In this document: positions 7,999-16,936 of the stretch, piece by piece
How positions within the stretch are numbered: position 1 is the stretch's first letter
Layout: each line of letters begins with the position of its first letter
DNA from: Victivallis sp. Marseille-Q1083
GTDB lineage: Bacteria > Verrucomicrobiota > Lentisphaeria > Victivallales > Victivallaceae
Direction of reading: 5' to 3'
DNA: 64,000 bases
Assembly: GCF_903645315.1 (NCBI RefSeq)
Contig: NZ_CAHJXL010000001.1
Coordinates: 3,565,339-3,629,338, forward strand
Made by a program: the position numbers and the translations under genes
Notes under the pieces: generated by a model
The model's input: the letters and a program-made list of their open reading frames with translations, nothing else
What the model was told of the DNA's origin: nothing
The model's database searches: none

Positions 7999-9168
7999 TC
8001 AGTTGGCGGCCAGAAATTCGTCGATCTTGGCGGCCAGATGATTGCGGCTGATCTTGATGATGCGCTCTTCGCGCCGGACGCTTTCCGGCGAATCGGAGGC
8101 GTGGGCGGTGTTGACCATGACGTTGCTGCCGAAATCGCGCCGGACGGTGCCGCCGGGCGCTTTGCCGGGATCGGTCGGACCGAGGACGCGACGGATCCGC
8201 TGAATGGCGTCCTTGCCCTCGTAAATCAGCACCAGGCACTTGACCAGGCCGGGCTCGTTGCGTTCCGCTTCCGGACAATCTTCCGGCCGGCGGCCGGACA
8301 TGAATTCGATCAGGCTGCCGAACTCGTAGTCGGCGTAGCGCATGCCGACGCTGGCGGTGAGTTGCTCCAGGACGCCGTTATCCAGCGGGCAATGCAGTTC
8401 CTGCTCGAGCAACTGGCGCGCCCTGTCGCCGATCTTCGGCGCCAGTTTTTCCTGCAGCGCCTGCTGGACCGGGCCGTAGAATTCCAGCGCTTCGGCGATG
8501 CTCATCCGGTAAAGCTTGCAGCCGACGATCCGCAAACCGGTACGGCTGAGCATGTCGATGATGTTGCCGGGCCGGCTGCTGGGATAGCGCCAGTTGTCCG
8601 GCTTGATGATGACCAGCGTCTGTTCGTCGTCCGGTGCCGAACCGACGGTATTGGCGATAATGTTCGGCGACTGGGAGGCGACTTCGGCAAACAGTTTCAG
8701 GGCCGGCACGGCGCGGTTCCAATCCTCCGGCGCCAGCACGGCCGGCTCGAAATAGCGGATGACGGCCGGATTGTCCCTGTCTTCGATCAGATCGGCGTAG
8801 GTGGCGCGAATCGTGTCGCCGTTCATCAGCGAGTGCGGTGCCTGATAGGGAATGCCGCCGACGATTCCGGCAATCTTGCGGCAGGCGTCTTCGCCTTTGA
8901 ACAGCACCAGCAGGAAGCGTTTGTTCTTGCCTTCGCCGGTGGGAGTGAAGTTTTCAAGGACGTAATCGGCGAGCATTTCGGAATTTTTCGATTTCTCCTG
9001 GCGCAGCAACGCGGCATAAGCCTGCGTCTGTTCCGGGGTGAAGGCCAGAATCTGGGCGCCGATGAGTTCCAGGTCGGTCCTGGACAGCAGCCGGGCGAGA
9101 ATGACGCCGGTACGCGCTTTGATCAGACTGTACGGAGAGATTACGACATACGATAATTCAACAGCCAT
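7999..9168 (-). CDS. Tandem-domain nucleoside-diphosphate kinase
   Basis: 389 residues with two NDK-like halves. Residues 1 to about 185 open with ELSYVVISPYSLIKA and contain FLLVLFKGEDA. The second half opens TLVIIKPDNW and ends with GPTDPGKAPGGTVRRDFG and NTAHASDSPESVRREE, the canonical NDK active-site end, where the His of N-x-x-H-x-S-D-S carries phosphate. Ordinary NDK is about 140-150 residues, so this is a duplicated and expanded form. The N-terminal half shows no matching His motif, so it may be structural or regulatory. The role is NTP/NDP phosphate transfer. It has its own promoter and leader hairpin upstream. Confidence 0.85.
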   Translation of the reverse strand: MAVELSYVVISPYSLIKARTGVILARLLSRTDLELIGAQILAFTPEQTQAYAALLRQEKSKNSEMLADYVLENFTPTGEGKNKRFLLVLFKGEDACRKIAGIVGGIPYQAPHSLMNGDTIRATYADLIEDRDNPAVIRYFEPAVLAPEDWNRAVPALKLFAEVASQSPNIIANTVGSAPDDEQTLVIIKPDNWRYPSSRPGNIIDMLSRTGLRIVGCKLYRMSIAEALEFYGPVQQALQEKLAPKIGDRARQLLEQELHCPLDNGVLEQLTASVGMRYADYEFGSLIEFMSGRRPEDCPEAERNEPGLVKCLVLIYEGKDAIQRIRRVLGPTDPGKAPGGTVRRDFGSNVMVNTAHASDSPESVRREERIIKISRNHLAAKIDEFLAAN

Positions 9169-9205
9169 TTGTCACATCCTTGCGTTTTGGTTGTCTCAAG
9201 AGATG

Positions 9206-9225
9206 GCCCGGCTCCGGAGCCGGGC
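9206..9225. other. Perfect 20-nt palindrome in the ndk leader
   Basis: GCCCGGCTCCGGAGCCGGGC is fully self-complementary, with flanking AGAG/TCT extending the symmetry. With the predicted ndk promoter at 9244-9272 it would lie in the 5' leader of that mRNA, about 40 nt before the ATG. It could be a stability hairpin or a dyad protein site. Confidence 0.4.
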
Positions 9226-9243
9226 TCTAGCTAAATCAACTGT

Positions 9244-9272
9244 AATATAGCCAGATGAATGAAAAAAAACAA
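9244..9272 (-). promoter_or_regulatory. Predicted promoter of the ndk-nitroreductase operon
   Basis: Minus strand TTGTTT (9267-9272), 17-nt spacer, TATATT (9244-9249). Transcription would start near 9237 and run through the palindrome at 9206-9225. Confidence 0.45.
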
Positions 9273-9315
9273 CTGCGGTTGACGGCTTTTTTTGCCGGAG
9301 CACCTGAAAGATGCG

Positions 9316-9344
9316 TTGACAGCGGCGGCTTGGAATGATACATT
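9316..9344 (+). promoter_or_regulatory. Predicted promoter of the rnf operon
   Basis: TTGACA (9316-9321), 17-nt spacer, TACATT (9339-9344). The start of transcription would be near 9351 and the leader about 53 nt to the rnfA ATG at 9404. It is divergent from the ndk promoter. Confidence 0.6.
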
Positions 9345-9403
9345 GTATTCGTCCGTTTTTTTAGCGGAAAATGACGTGCAAACCAGAGAAACAGGGAATA
9401 TCT

Positions 9404-10006
9404 ATGGAGCAACAAAATTACTTGGAATTGACCATTGGAGCGGTGCTGGTGTACAATTTTGTACTGGCCCGTTTCATGGGCATCTGTCCGTTCCTCGGCG
9501 TGTCCAAACGGTTGGATACGGCGCTGGGGATGGGAAGCGCCGTCGTCTTCGTCATGACATTGGCTTCGCTGGCGACGGCATTGGTCTTTCAATATGTGCT
9601 GCAGACACGGGAAATTTTCGGCATTTCGGTCGACCTGAAATTTCTCCAGATTATTCTGTTCATTCTCATTATCGCCGCGTTGGTGCAGGTGGTGGAAATC
9701 TGCCTGCAGAAACTTTCGCCGGCCCTCTACCGATCGCTGGGCATTTACCTGCCGCTGATCACCACCAACTGTGCGGTGATGGGAGTGGCGTCAATCAACG
9801 CCCAGGCCGGCCGGCCGGTCTGGCCGGCGACATTGTTCGGCTTCTGTTCCGGCGTCGGTTTCGCGTTGGCGCTGCTGATCTTTGCCGGGGTGCGGGAGCG
9901 CCTGGCACTGTCGCAGATTCCCCGGCCGTTTCAGGGCATGTCGATCGCGTTGATCACCGCCGGCATCCTGGCGATGGCCTTCATCGGTTTTTCCGGAATC
10001 TGCTAA
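9404..10006 (+). CDS. rnfA: RnfA, membrane subunit of the ion-translocating Rnf complex
   Basis: 200 residues, almost entirely membrane helices. It opens MEQQNYLELTIGAVLVYNFVLAR and contains GICPFLGVSK, PLITTNCAVMG and a FALALLIFAGVRERL segment, all standard for RnfA/NqrE. RnfA and RnfE form the inverted pair that binds a membrane [2Fe-2S] cluster. The ATG at 9404 is used; it follows AGGGA by 6 nt, and the longer frame adds 11 unrelated residues. It is the first gene of rnfABCDGE. Confidence 0.92.
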   Translation: MEQQNYLELTIGAVLVYNFVLARFMGICPFLGVSKRLDTALGMGSAVVFVMTLASLATALVFQYVLQTREIFGISVDLKFLQIILFILIIAALVQVVEICLQKLSPALYRSLGIYLPLITTNCAVMGVASINAQAGRPVWPATLFGFCSGVGFALALLIFAGVRERLALSQIPRPFQGMSIALITAGILAMAFIGFSGIC

Positions 10007-10022
10007 GGAGGCACCCCGAATC

Positions 10023-10865
10023 ATGGAGACGATTTTCGTATCGGTCGGCATTGTGCTGGTCATCGGCGGCTGCCTGGGCGCGGTCATCGGGCTGGCGGCC
10101 AGAATATTCAAAGTGGAAGTTGATCCGCGCATCGAGCTGGTCACCGAATTGCTGCCGGGCGCCAATTGCGGCGGCTGCGGCAAAGCCGGCTGCGCCGATT
10201 TCGCCAAGGCGGTGGTCAATGGCGAGTTGCCGCCGAACAAGTGTCCGGTCAGTTCCCAGGAAGTGGTGGCGACGATCGCCAACACGCTGGGAATCGAAGC
10301 GGGCAGCAGCTTCAAACAGGTCGCCGTCGTGCTGTGCGGCGGCGACATCAACCAGACCCGGCTGCATGTTCTCTACAACGGCGTTCGCGACTGCGTTTCG
10401 GCTTCGCTGGTGGCCGGCGGCCCGAAAGGGTGTTCCTATGGCTGTCTCGGCATGGGCAGTTGCGCGCGCGCCTGCCCGTTCGGCGCGATTGAAATCATCA
10501 ACAATCTGGCGGTGGTGCACAATGAACTGTGCGTCGGCTGCGGCAACTGCGTCAATACCTGTCCGCGGCATCTGATCAAACTGGTGCCGGCCGAAGCCAG
10601 GGTCCATATCTACTGCAGTTCTCCACAGCGTGGCCCCTTGAAAAAGAAAGTTTGCGCCGTGCCGTGCATCGCCTGCCGGAAATGTCAGAAAGCGGGCGCG
10701 GAAGGTCAGTTTGTTCCGGACGGATTCAAGCTGTCGGTCAATTACGGCGCGGAATCGTTGCCGGGACCGGCAGTGGTCGAAGCGGCCGGCTGTCCGACCG
10801 GTTGCCTGCTGACGGTGGATGGGCATTTGCAGATTGAACGCAATGAAATTCTGGAGAATCATTGA
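10023..10865 (+). CDS. rnfB: RnfB, ferredoxin-like electron input subunit
   Basis: 280 residues. An N-terminal membrane helix (about 5-27) is followed by the Fe-S motif NCGGCGKAGC (about 48-57). Two 4Fe-4S ferredoxin motifs follow, CLGMGSCARACP and CVGCGNCVNTCP, and a further Cys-rich stretch (CAVPCIACRKCQ). RnfB accepts electrons from reduced ferredoxin at the cytoplasmic face. A 16-nt gap follows rnfA, and the stop overlaps the rnfC start. Confidence 0.92.
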   Translation: METIFVSVGIVLVIGGCLGAVIGLAARIFKVEVDPRIELVTELLPGANCGGCGKAGCADFAKAVVNGELPPNKCPVSSQEVVATIANTLGIEAGSSFKQVAVVLCGGDINQTRLHVLYNGVRDCVSASLVAGGPKGCSYGCLGMGSCARACPFGAIEIINNLAVVHNELCVGCGNCVNTCPRHLIKLVPAEARVHIYCSSPQRGPLKKKVCAVPCIACRKCQKAGAEGQFVPDGFKLSVNYGAESLPGPAVVEAAGCPTGCLLTVDGHLQIERNEILENH

Positions 10866-12199
10866 TGAGCGATAAGAAATACAAGGTTGTCACCTTCAAG
10901 GGCGGTGTGCATCCGGAGAATGACGGCAAAGCGCTGTCCGCCGATGCGGCGATCCGGACGGCGCCGCTGCTGGAGCGTTATGAAGTGATTGTGCCGCAGA
11001 ATGTCGGCGCGCCGCCGAAAGTGATTGTCCAGAAAGGCGATACAGTTAAGAAAGGCCAGATGCTGGCCGAAGCGGCCGGTTTCGTTTCGGTGCCGCTGCA
11101 TGCGCCGACCAGCGGGACGGTCGAGGGAATTGTCGAAATCGACGGTCCGATGGGATTGCCGGTGCCGGCGGTGGCAATTGTTGCCGACGGACAGGACGAG
11201 TGGGGCGAGCTGCCGGAGAAGCTTGACTGGCGGAATTGTGACGGAGCCTTATTGAAGGAACGCATCGCCGCGGCCGGGATTGTCGGCATGGGCGGCGCCG
11301 CGTTTCCGAGTCACGTCAAATTGTCGCCGCCGCCGGACAGGAAAATTGATTTTCTGGTGCTGAACGGAGCGGAGTGCGAACCGTATTTGACCGCCGATCA
11401 CCGGGTGATGCTGGAGACGCCGGAGAAAGTATTGACCGGCGCGGCGATCATGGGGCGGATTCTGGGCGTTGAACAGATTTATATCGGCGTCGAAGTCAAC
11501 AAGCCCGATGCCATTGAGGCGATGCTGGCCAGAGCCGAAGAATACCGCATCGGCATCGTCGGCTTGAAGGTGCAGTATCCGCAGGGAGCGGAAAAGCAAT
11601 TGATTTATGCGGTGACCGGCCGTAAAGTACCGGCCGGCGGTTTGCCGATGGATGCCGGCTGCGTCGTGCAGAACGTCGGCACGGCGGCGGCGGTTTGCGA
11701 CGCGGTGACGCAGGGCTGGCCGCTGATCGAGCGGGTGACGACAATCACCGGGACGCCGGTGCGGACGCCGGGCAATTGGCGGCTGCGGCTCGGCACGCCG
11801 ATTTTGAAAGCGATGGAATTCGCCGGCGGGGTGACGCGGGAGCCCGGCAAGATCATTCTGGGCGGGCCGATGATGGGATTCGCACAGAAATCGCTCGGCG
11901 TGACGGTGATGAAAAATACTTCCGGCATTCTGTTGCTGGCGCCGGAGGAGGTGGTGCAATACGATTCCACCGCCTGCATTCGCTGCGGTCAATGTCTGCG
12001 GGCCTGCGCGATGGGGATTTCTCCGGGACCGTTGAGTACGGCGATCGAAAGCGAACAGTTCGATCTGGCATTGCAGAATCATGTGATGGACTGTATGGAG
12101 TGCGGCTCCTGTGCGTATGTTTGTCCGGCGCACCGGCCGTTGGTGCAGCATTTCCGCCGGGCCAAGGCGGAGATCCGGAACCGGATGAAAAAGAAATAA
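10865..12199 (+). CDS. rnfC: RnfC, NADH/FMN and Fe-S subunit
   Basis: 444 residues. It begins with KYKVVTFKGGVHPENDGK, typical of RnfC, then a biotinyl-like region (LHAPTSGTVEGIV) and the Rossmann-like flavin/NAD region with GAGAAFPSHVKL-like GMGGAAFPSHVKL and LNGAECEPYLTADHR. The C-terminus has two 4Fe-4S sites, CIRCGQCLRACAMG and CMECGSCAYVCPA. It reduces NAD+ with electrons passed through the complex. The ATG at 10865 shares one base with the rnfB stop (TGATG); a TTG at 10862 is less likely. Confidence 0.93.
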   Translation: MSDKKYKVVTFKGGVHPENDGKALSADAAIRTAPLLERYEVIVPQNVGAPPKVIVQKGDTVKKGQMLAEAAGFVSVPLHAPTSGTVEGIVEIDGPMGLPVPAVAIVADGQDEWGELPEKLDWRNCDGALLKERIAAAGIVGMGGAAFPSHVKLSPPPDRKIDFLVLNGAECEPYLTADHRVMLETPEKVLTGAAIMGRILGVEQIYIGVEVNKPDAIEAMLARAEEYRIGIVGLKVQYPQGAEKQLIYAVTGRKVPAGGLPMDAGCVVQNVGTAAAVCDAVTQGWPLIERVTTITGTPVRTPGNWRLRLGTPILKAMEFAGGVTREPGKIILGGPMMGFAQKSLGVTVMKNTSGILLLAPEEVVQYDSTACIRCGQCLRACAMGISPGPLSTAIESEQFDLALQNHVMDCMECGSCAYVCPAHRPLVQHFRRAKAEIRNRMKKK

Positions 12200-12215
12200 T
12201 TCAGGTGAAATAGAG

Positions 12216-13340
12216 ATGAGCGAAGCGAATTGCGAAAAATTATTGTTGCCGAAAGGCGAGGAATTGGTGTTGAGTTCTTCGCCGCACATTCATGCCAGGG
12301 AAGATGTGCGCGGCATCATGTTGAAAGTATGCGTCTGCCTGTTGCCGGCGACGGTGATGGGAATTTATTTTTTCGGCTGGGCGGCATTGCAGGTGATCGT
12401 GCTGACCGTGCTGTTTTCGGTCGGTGCGGAAATGCTGTGGTGCCGGCTGGCCGGCAAACCGGTATTGGGAACGGTGAAGGATTGCAGCGCGGCGCTGACC
12501 GGCTTGCTGCTGGCGTTGAATTTGTCGGCCGGGGTGCCGTGGTGGATCTGTCTGATCGGCGCTTTTCTGGCGATCTGGCTGGGCAAACAGGTATTTGGCG
12601 GGCTCGGTCACAATCCGTTCAATCCGGCGCTGGTGGCGCGGGTGGCGCTGCTGATCGCGTTGCCGGCCTATATGACTTTGTGGATACCGGCCCGGGATAT
12701 GGGGCCGGAGAATGCCGAATATGCCCAGAAATTTTATACGGCCGGCGACTGGCAGGCGTTGGAGCAGGGGACGGCCGGGATCGACCAGTTGACCTGTGCG
12801 ACGCCGCTGGGCGGCATCACGGCGCCGGGCGCGAATGAGAACGCTTTTGCCGATTATATTGACGGCGGCAGTTACTGGAATTATTTCATCGGCAATGTCG
12901 GCGGCTGTCTCGGGGAAACATCGGCGCTGGCGCTGTTGATCGGCGGGGGGGCGCTGATGCTGATGCGGGTGATCAAGTGGCAGATTCCGGTTTTTTACAT
13001 CGCCACGGGGGCGGTGGTCTCCGGCGTCGTCAACGCCTGCTGTCCGACGGCGACGCCGCCGGCTTTGTTCCATCTGTTGACCGGCGGCTTGATGCTGGGG
13101 GCTTTTTTCATGGCGACGGATATGGTCACTTCACCGATTACCGGCTGGGGCTGCGTCATCTTCGGCGTCGGCTGCGGCATCATCACCTGTGTGATCCGGT
13201 TGTGGGGCAGTTACCCGGAAGGAGTCAGTTTTTCGATTCTGCTGATGAATGCGCTGGTGCCGCTGATCGACCGGTGCTGCCAGTTGCGGCCGTTCGGCTA
13301 TGTGCGGCGCAAAGCCGCGAAGAAAGAGGTGGCGGCATGA
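12216..13340 (+). CDS. rnfD: RnfD, flavinylated membrane subunit
   Basis: 374 residues with about nine to ten membrane helices. SSSPHIHARED is the family N-terminus. LGHNPFNPALVARVAL and MATDMVTSPITGWG are conserved; the Thr of the second carries covalent FMN in characterised RnfD/NqrB proteins. It lies 16 nt after rnfC, and its stop overlaps rnfG by ATGA. Confidence 0.92.
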   Translation: MSEANCEKLLLPKGEELVLSSSPHIHAREDVRGIMLKVCVCLLPATVMGIYFFGWAALQVIVLTVLFSVGAEMLWCRLAGKPVLGTVKDCSAALTGLLLALNLSAGVPWWICLIGAFLAIWLGKQVFGGLGHNPFNPALVARVALLIALPAYMTLWIPARDMGPENAEYAQKFYTAGDWQALEQGTAGIDQLTCATPLGGITAPGANENAFADYIDGGSYWNYFIGNVGGCLGETSALALLIGGGALMLMRVIKWQIPVFYIATGAVVSGVVNACCPTATPPALFHLLTGGLMLGAFFMATDMVTSPITGWGCVIFGVGCGIITCVIRLWGSYPEGVSFSILLMNALVPLIDRCCQLRPFGYVRRKAAKKEVAA

Positions 13341-14044
13341 AGCTCAAGGACAGTGAAAATTATCTGGTGCTCGGAACCTTCCTGGCCCTGACCGGCGGGA
13401 TTGCCGCTCTGATCTTGGCCGGCTTTGCGCAGTTGACGGCCAAGCCGATCGCCGAGGCGAAATTGCGCAAGGTCAATCAGGCGCTGCAGGAAGTGCTGCC
13501 GGCGTTCGACAATACGCCGTCGGAGAATACCGTAGTCAAAACTTCTCCGAACGGTTGGGAGGTGACGTTTTACGGGGCGTTGCAGGGGGGTGAACTGGTC
13601 GGGGTGGCGGCGACGGCTTCCAGTCCGGACGGTTACGGCGGCAAACTGACGTCGCTGTTGGCGCTGGACCCGGACGGAACGGTCCGGACGATTCAGACCG
13701 GCGACCAGCAGCGCTCTGCCGTGCTGATCACCGAACAGACCGAAACGCCCGGTTTGGGGACGAATGTTTGTGAGCGCAAAAATGTCAAGACGATTTTCAA
13801 TTTATTTGAAGACAAATCGAATGCGGGGTTGCCGCCGAATCGGGTGCTGGATCAGTTTGCCGGTAAGACGGCGACCGCGGCGGCGCCGTGGAAAGTGGAA
13901 AAAGACGGCGGCGAAATGATTTATATCACCGGCGCGACCGTGACCAGCCGGGCGGTGACCGAACTGGTTTATCAGATTGCAGTGACTTACGACCGGGATC
14001 GCGACGCGATCAACGCCGCGTTGCAGAAAGGAAACAGGCAATGA
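13337..14044 (+). CDS. rnfG: RnfG, periplasmic flavin subunit
   Basis: 235 residues. One N-terminal membrane helix (about 12-32, FLALTGGIAALILAGFAQ) is followed by an FMN-binding domain. The flavinylation motif is ITGATVTSRAVTELVYQ near residue 195, where the second Thr would carry FMN. GLGTNVCERKN matches the upstream family block. The ATG at 13337 overlaps the rnfD stop by 4 nt, which is preferred to a longer out-of-family start. Confidence 0.92.
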   Translation: MKLKDSENYLVLGTFLALTGGIAALILAGFAQLTAKPIAEAKLRKVNQALQEVLPAFDNTPSENTVVKTSPNGWEVTFYGALQGGELVGVAATASSPDGYGGKLTSLLALDPDGTVRTIQTGDQQRSAVLITEQTETPGLGTNVCERKNVKTIFNLFEDKSNAGLPPNRVLDQFAGKTATAAAPWKVEKDGGEMIYITGATVTSRAVTELVYQIAVTYDRDRDAINAALQKGNRQ

Positions 14045-14730
14045 ATTTCATCGGTGATTTCGTACGGGGATTGTGGAAGGAAAACCCGGTGCTGGTGCTG
14101 CTGCTCGGCATGTGTCCGACGCTGGCGACCACTTCGAATGCGATCAACGGTCTCGGCATGGGGTTGGCGACGACTTTTGTGCTGCTGGGCAGCAACGTGG
14201 TGATTTCGCTGATCAAGAACATCGTACCGCGTAAAATCCGGATTCCGGTTTATATCGTCGTCATTGCGACTTTTGTGACGGTGGTCGATTTGTTGATGTT
14301 GGCGTATGCGCCGGAGGCGTTGTACTCGGCGCTCGGTATTTTCATCCAGTTGATCGTGGTCAACTGCATCGTGCTGGGGCGGGCGGAAGCGTTTGCCTCG
14401 AAAAATACGCCGGTCCGTTCCTTTTTCGACGGTCTCGGCATGGGTTTGGGATTTACGCTGGCGCTGACGGTGCTCGGGGCGACGCGGGAATTTCTGAGCA
14501 GCGGTTCGCTGTTCGATGTCAAAGTGATCACCGCCTGGACGGTGGATTTCATGCTGCCGACCGGGGCGCCGGGGGCGTTCATCATTCTTGGCTGCTTCCT
14601 GGCATTGATGAATTATCTCAATGCGCGCCGGGCGATCAAACGCGGTGAAGTCTATGTCCCGCCGCAAGGATTGGATTGCCGGCATTGCAGCATCTGCGAT
14701 CTCGGCAGGAGCAAAGACACCGATTCTTAA
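14041..14730 (+). CDS. rnfE: RnfE, membrane subunit of the Rnf complex
   Basis: 229 residues with about six membrane helices. FVRGLWKENPVLVLLLGMCPTLA and the VVNCIVLGRAEAFASKN region mark RnfE/NqrD. It overlaps rnfG by ATGA. The C-terminal tail beyond the last helix contains a CRHCSICDLG cluster (three Cys in ten residues). This looks like a small metal-binding tail, and I do not recall it as general in RnfE. It is the last gene of the operon. Confidence 0.92.
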   Translation: MNFIGDFVRGLWKENPVLVLLLGMCPTLATTSNAINGLGMGLATTFVLLGSNVVISLIKNIVPRKIRIPVYIVVIATFVTVVDLLMLAYAPEALYSALGIFIQLIVVNCIVLGRAEAFASKNTPVRSFFDGLGMGLGFTLALTVLGATREFLSSGSLFDVKVITAWTVDFMLPTGAPGAFIILGCFLALMNYLNARRAIKRGEVYVPPQGLDCRHCSICDLGRSKDTDS

Positions 14731-14858
14731 GCGATCGGTATAGGTATCCTTGAATTGCCATGCTCCCTGGGTTGTGGCCTGCGGGACCCGCACGGAACTT
14801 CATCCGGCGTTTGATAACGCAACGCCGGATGAAGTTGCCGCGTATTGTCGAAATTCAT
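14727..14858 (-). pseudogene. IS3-family transposase (OrfB) C-terminal remnant
   Basis: On the minus strand the frame reads DNTRQLHPALRYQTPDEV and then runs into an unrelated tail ending opposite the rnfE stop. The phrase H-x-A-L-x-Y-x-T-P-D-E-V is the conserved C-terminal end of IS3-type DDE transposases. Only about 20 recognisable residues remain. It lies directly against the 3' end of rnfE, so an IS3 element once inserted there and was mostly lost. Confidence 0.6.
14796..14836. repeat. 16-bp perfect inverted repeat with 9-nt loop
   Basis: AACTTCATCCGGCGTT (14796-14811) and AACGCCGGATGAAGTT (14821-14836) are exact reverse complements. The structure overlaps the IS3 remnant and lies 66 nt after rnfE. 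It may serve as the rnf terminator, although no T-run follows. Confidence 0.55.
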
Positions 14859-15607
14859 ATCGTGCCGTACTCCAAGTTGCGGCAGGCTGGCGCACTCTTT
14901 CAGCTCCTGCCGGCGACCTTTCCCAAGATAGTTTGCAGGTCTTTTTACACTGATTCCGAATGCCAAGAATCGTGTTGCGCCCGAACTGGAGTCTCGCGTG
15001 GTCAAAATGGCTCTTGACAATCCGGCATTGGGCCAACAACGAGTTGCTAATGAGTTACGCAAGGAAGGGCTGTTTATTTCTCCAGGCGGAGTTCGTTCTG
15101 TTTGGCAGAGGCATGATCTGGAAACTTTTTGGAAACGCCTCAAAGCACTGGAAGCCAAAATTGCTCAGGAAGGGATCGTGCTGACCGAATCACAGCAGCA
15201 GGCTGTGGAAAAAGCCAAAGAGGAAAAGGAAGCCGTTGGAGAAATCGAAACCGGACATCCGGGTTATCTCATTGCTCAGGATTCCTTCTATGTCGGCAAT
15301 ATGAAAGGCGTGGGACGCATCTACCAGCAGACAGTTATCGATACCTATTCCAAGGTGGCTTTTGCTAAACTCTACGACCGTAAAAACGCTTTAATTGCCG
15401 CTGACATGCTCAATGATCGCGTGATTCCCATTTTCGACGTAAATGAGATTCCAGTCTTACAAGTTCTGACGGATCGCGGCTCGGAATATTGCGGGAACCG
15501 CGAACATCATAAATATGAACTTTACCTGGACTTAGAGAATATTGGCCACACCAAAACCAAGGCAAAATCGCCACAAACCAATGGCATTTGCGAACGATTC
15601 CATACAA

Positions 15608-15616
15608 ACATTCTCA
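15608..15616 (+). repeat. Left copy of 9-bp target duplication
   Basis: ACATTCTCA directly precedes the left end of the IS4-type element and is repeated at 16986-16994. Joining the two sides after removing the element and one copy restores the IS481 transposase reading frame. Confidence 0.92.
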
Positions 15617-15669
15617 CACGCCTGTCCTAACAAACTTTTGAAAGGGTGAAAAAAGTGGAGCCAACTTGT

Positions 15670-15716
15670 CCGTAATAGTATATTACGGTTGCCTAAACCA
15701 CAAGGAGGCTCCGTAA
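15670..15716 (+). promoter_or_regulatory. Hairpin overlapping the transposase translation start
   Basis: CCGTAATA (15670-15677) and TATTACGG (15681-15688) form an 8-bp stem in the leader. The sequence CCGTAA recurs at 15711-15716, over the start codon, and could pair with TTACGG (15683-15688) instead. Two mutually exclusive folds around the AAGGAGG site would let read-through transcripts from outside the element be poorly translated, as is known for other IS elements. This is inference from pairing only. Confidence 0.35.
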
Positions 15717-16870
15717 TGAAGAATACATCAGTCAGTCTTTTTCGTCAAGTGTTGGATTTGATACCGAAGCGAGAATTTGAAGAAATAGTCATGAAACACA
15801 ATGGAGACAAGCGAAAACAGTCCTTTGACAGTTGGGCACATTTTGTGTCGATGATCTTCTGCCAGTTGGCGCAGGCCAATAGTCTGCGAGAGATTTGCGG
15901 AGGTTTGAAAACCTGTGGAGGCAAATTGAATCATCTTGGAGTGGAATCCGCTCCAACCAAATCCAACTTGTCGTACGCCAATGCCCATCGCTCTCCGAAA
16001 ATGTTCGGCGATATTTTCCATATGCTTCTGGGACACTGCCATGCAATTGCGCCACGGCATGAGTTTTCGTTTCCCAAGAAACTTTACAGTCTCGACGCAA
16101 CGCTGATTGAGCTTTGCGTTAAAGTTTTTCCATGGGCAACCTATCGGCAAACCAAAGGGGCAATCAAGCTCAATATGCTGTTGGATCACGATGGTCATCT
16201 TCCCGTGTTCGTTGATTTCACCAATGGAGATGTTCATGAGGTAAACAGCGCCAGACGAATGGAACTCCCGCGTGACAGCATGGTGGTTTGTGATCGCGGA
16301 TACGTTGATTTTTCCATGCTGTATAAATGGAATCTCTCCGGTGTGGATTTTGTCACGCGCCTCAAGACCAATACGACCTACGACATCCCGGAATACGATG
16401 TCAAGCAATATCCCGGAACCGTTTTGAGCGATGAAGTCATTTTTCTGCGTGGTTCGCAAGACAAATATCCGGAACGTCTCCGCAAAGTGGTCGTCTGCGA
16501 TGTGGAAAACCATCGGACATTGACCTTGCTAACCAACAATTTTGAGCTGGACGCACAAACGATCGGCGACATCTATAAGGCTCGCTGGCAAATCGAAAGC
16601 TTTTTCAAGATGCTCAAGCAGAACTTCAAGATCAAAACGTTTATCGGCACCAGCGAAAATGCGGTTCGGATTCAAGTTTGGACAGCGCTTATCGCTATTT
16701 TGCTGACCAAGTACCTGAAGTTTTTGTCGAAAGCGCAATGGCATTTTTCAACCCTGGTCACTTTCCTGAAATGGAATCTATTTGTTTACCGCGACTTGCG
16801 CCAATGGCTGGATCAACCATTTACCAAACCACCGGAGCCGGAATCATTTCAACCAGAGTTCGCTTTTTAG
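15716..16870 (+). CDS. IS4-family transposase (DUF4372 plus DDE domain)
   Basis: 384 residues starting MKNTSVSLFRQVLDLIPKRE after an AAGGAGG site. The DUF4372-type N-terminus (FDSWAHFVSMIFCQLAQANSL) is followed by the DDE core: SLDATLIEL (Asp), VVCDRGYVDF (Asp) and the Y-(2)-R-(3)-E-(6)-K signature as YKARWQIESFFKMLKQ (Glu). It catalyses cut-and-paste transposition of the surrounding element. The frame is intact. Confidence 0.9.
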   Translation: MKNTSVSLFRQVLDLIPKREFEEIVMKHNGDKRKQSFDSWAHFVSMIFCQLAQANSLREICGGLKTCGGKLNHLGVESAPTKSNLSYANAHRSPKMFGDIFHMLLGHCHAIAPRHEFSFPKKLYSLDATLIELCVKVFPWATYRQTKGAIKLNMLLDHDGHLPVFVDFTNGDVHEVNSARRMELPRDSMVVCDRGYVDFSMLYKWNLSGVDFVTRLKTNTTYDIPEYDVKQYPGTVLSDEVIFLRGSQDKYPERLRKVVVCDVENHRTLTLLTNNFELDAQTIGDIYKARWQIESFFKMLKQNFKIKTFIGTSENAVRIQVWTALIAILLTKYLKFLSKAQWHFSTLVTFLKWNLFVYRDLRQWLDQPFTKPPEPESFQPEFAF

Positions 16871-16936
16871 GACAGCAGATTTACAACAAAGGGGGGCTAC
16901 TTTTGAGAATTGGTGTGAAATAGATGAAAATGAGGG

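Noticed and set aside
9206-9225. Intrinsic terminator for a transcript entering the rnf region
   Set aside because: Perfect palindrome but without a T-run on either side and placed between two divergent promoters; listed only as a palindrome.
14731-14800. Possible tRNA or attachment site after rnfE
   Set aside because: No cloverleaf, T-loop or CCA-type end could be formed; the sequence instead carries an IS3 transposase end.
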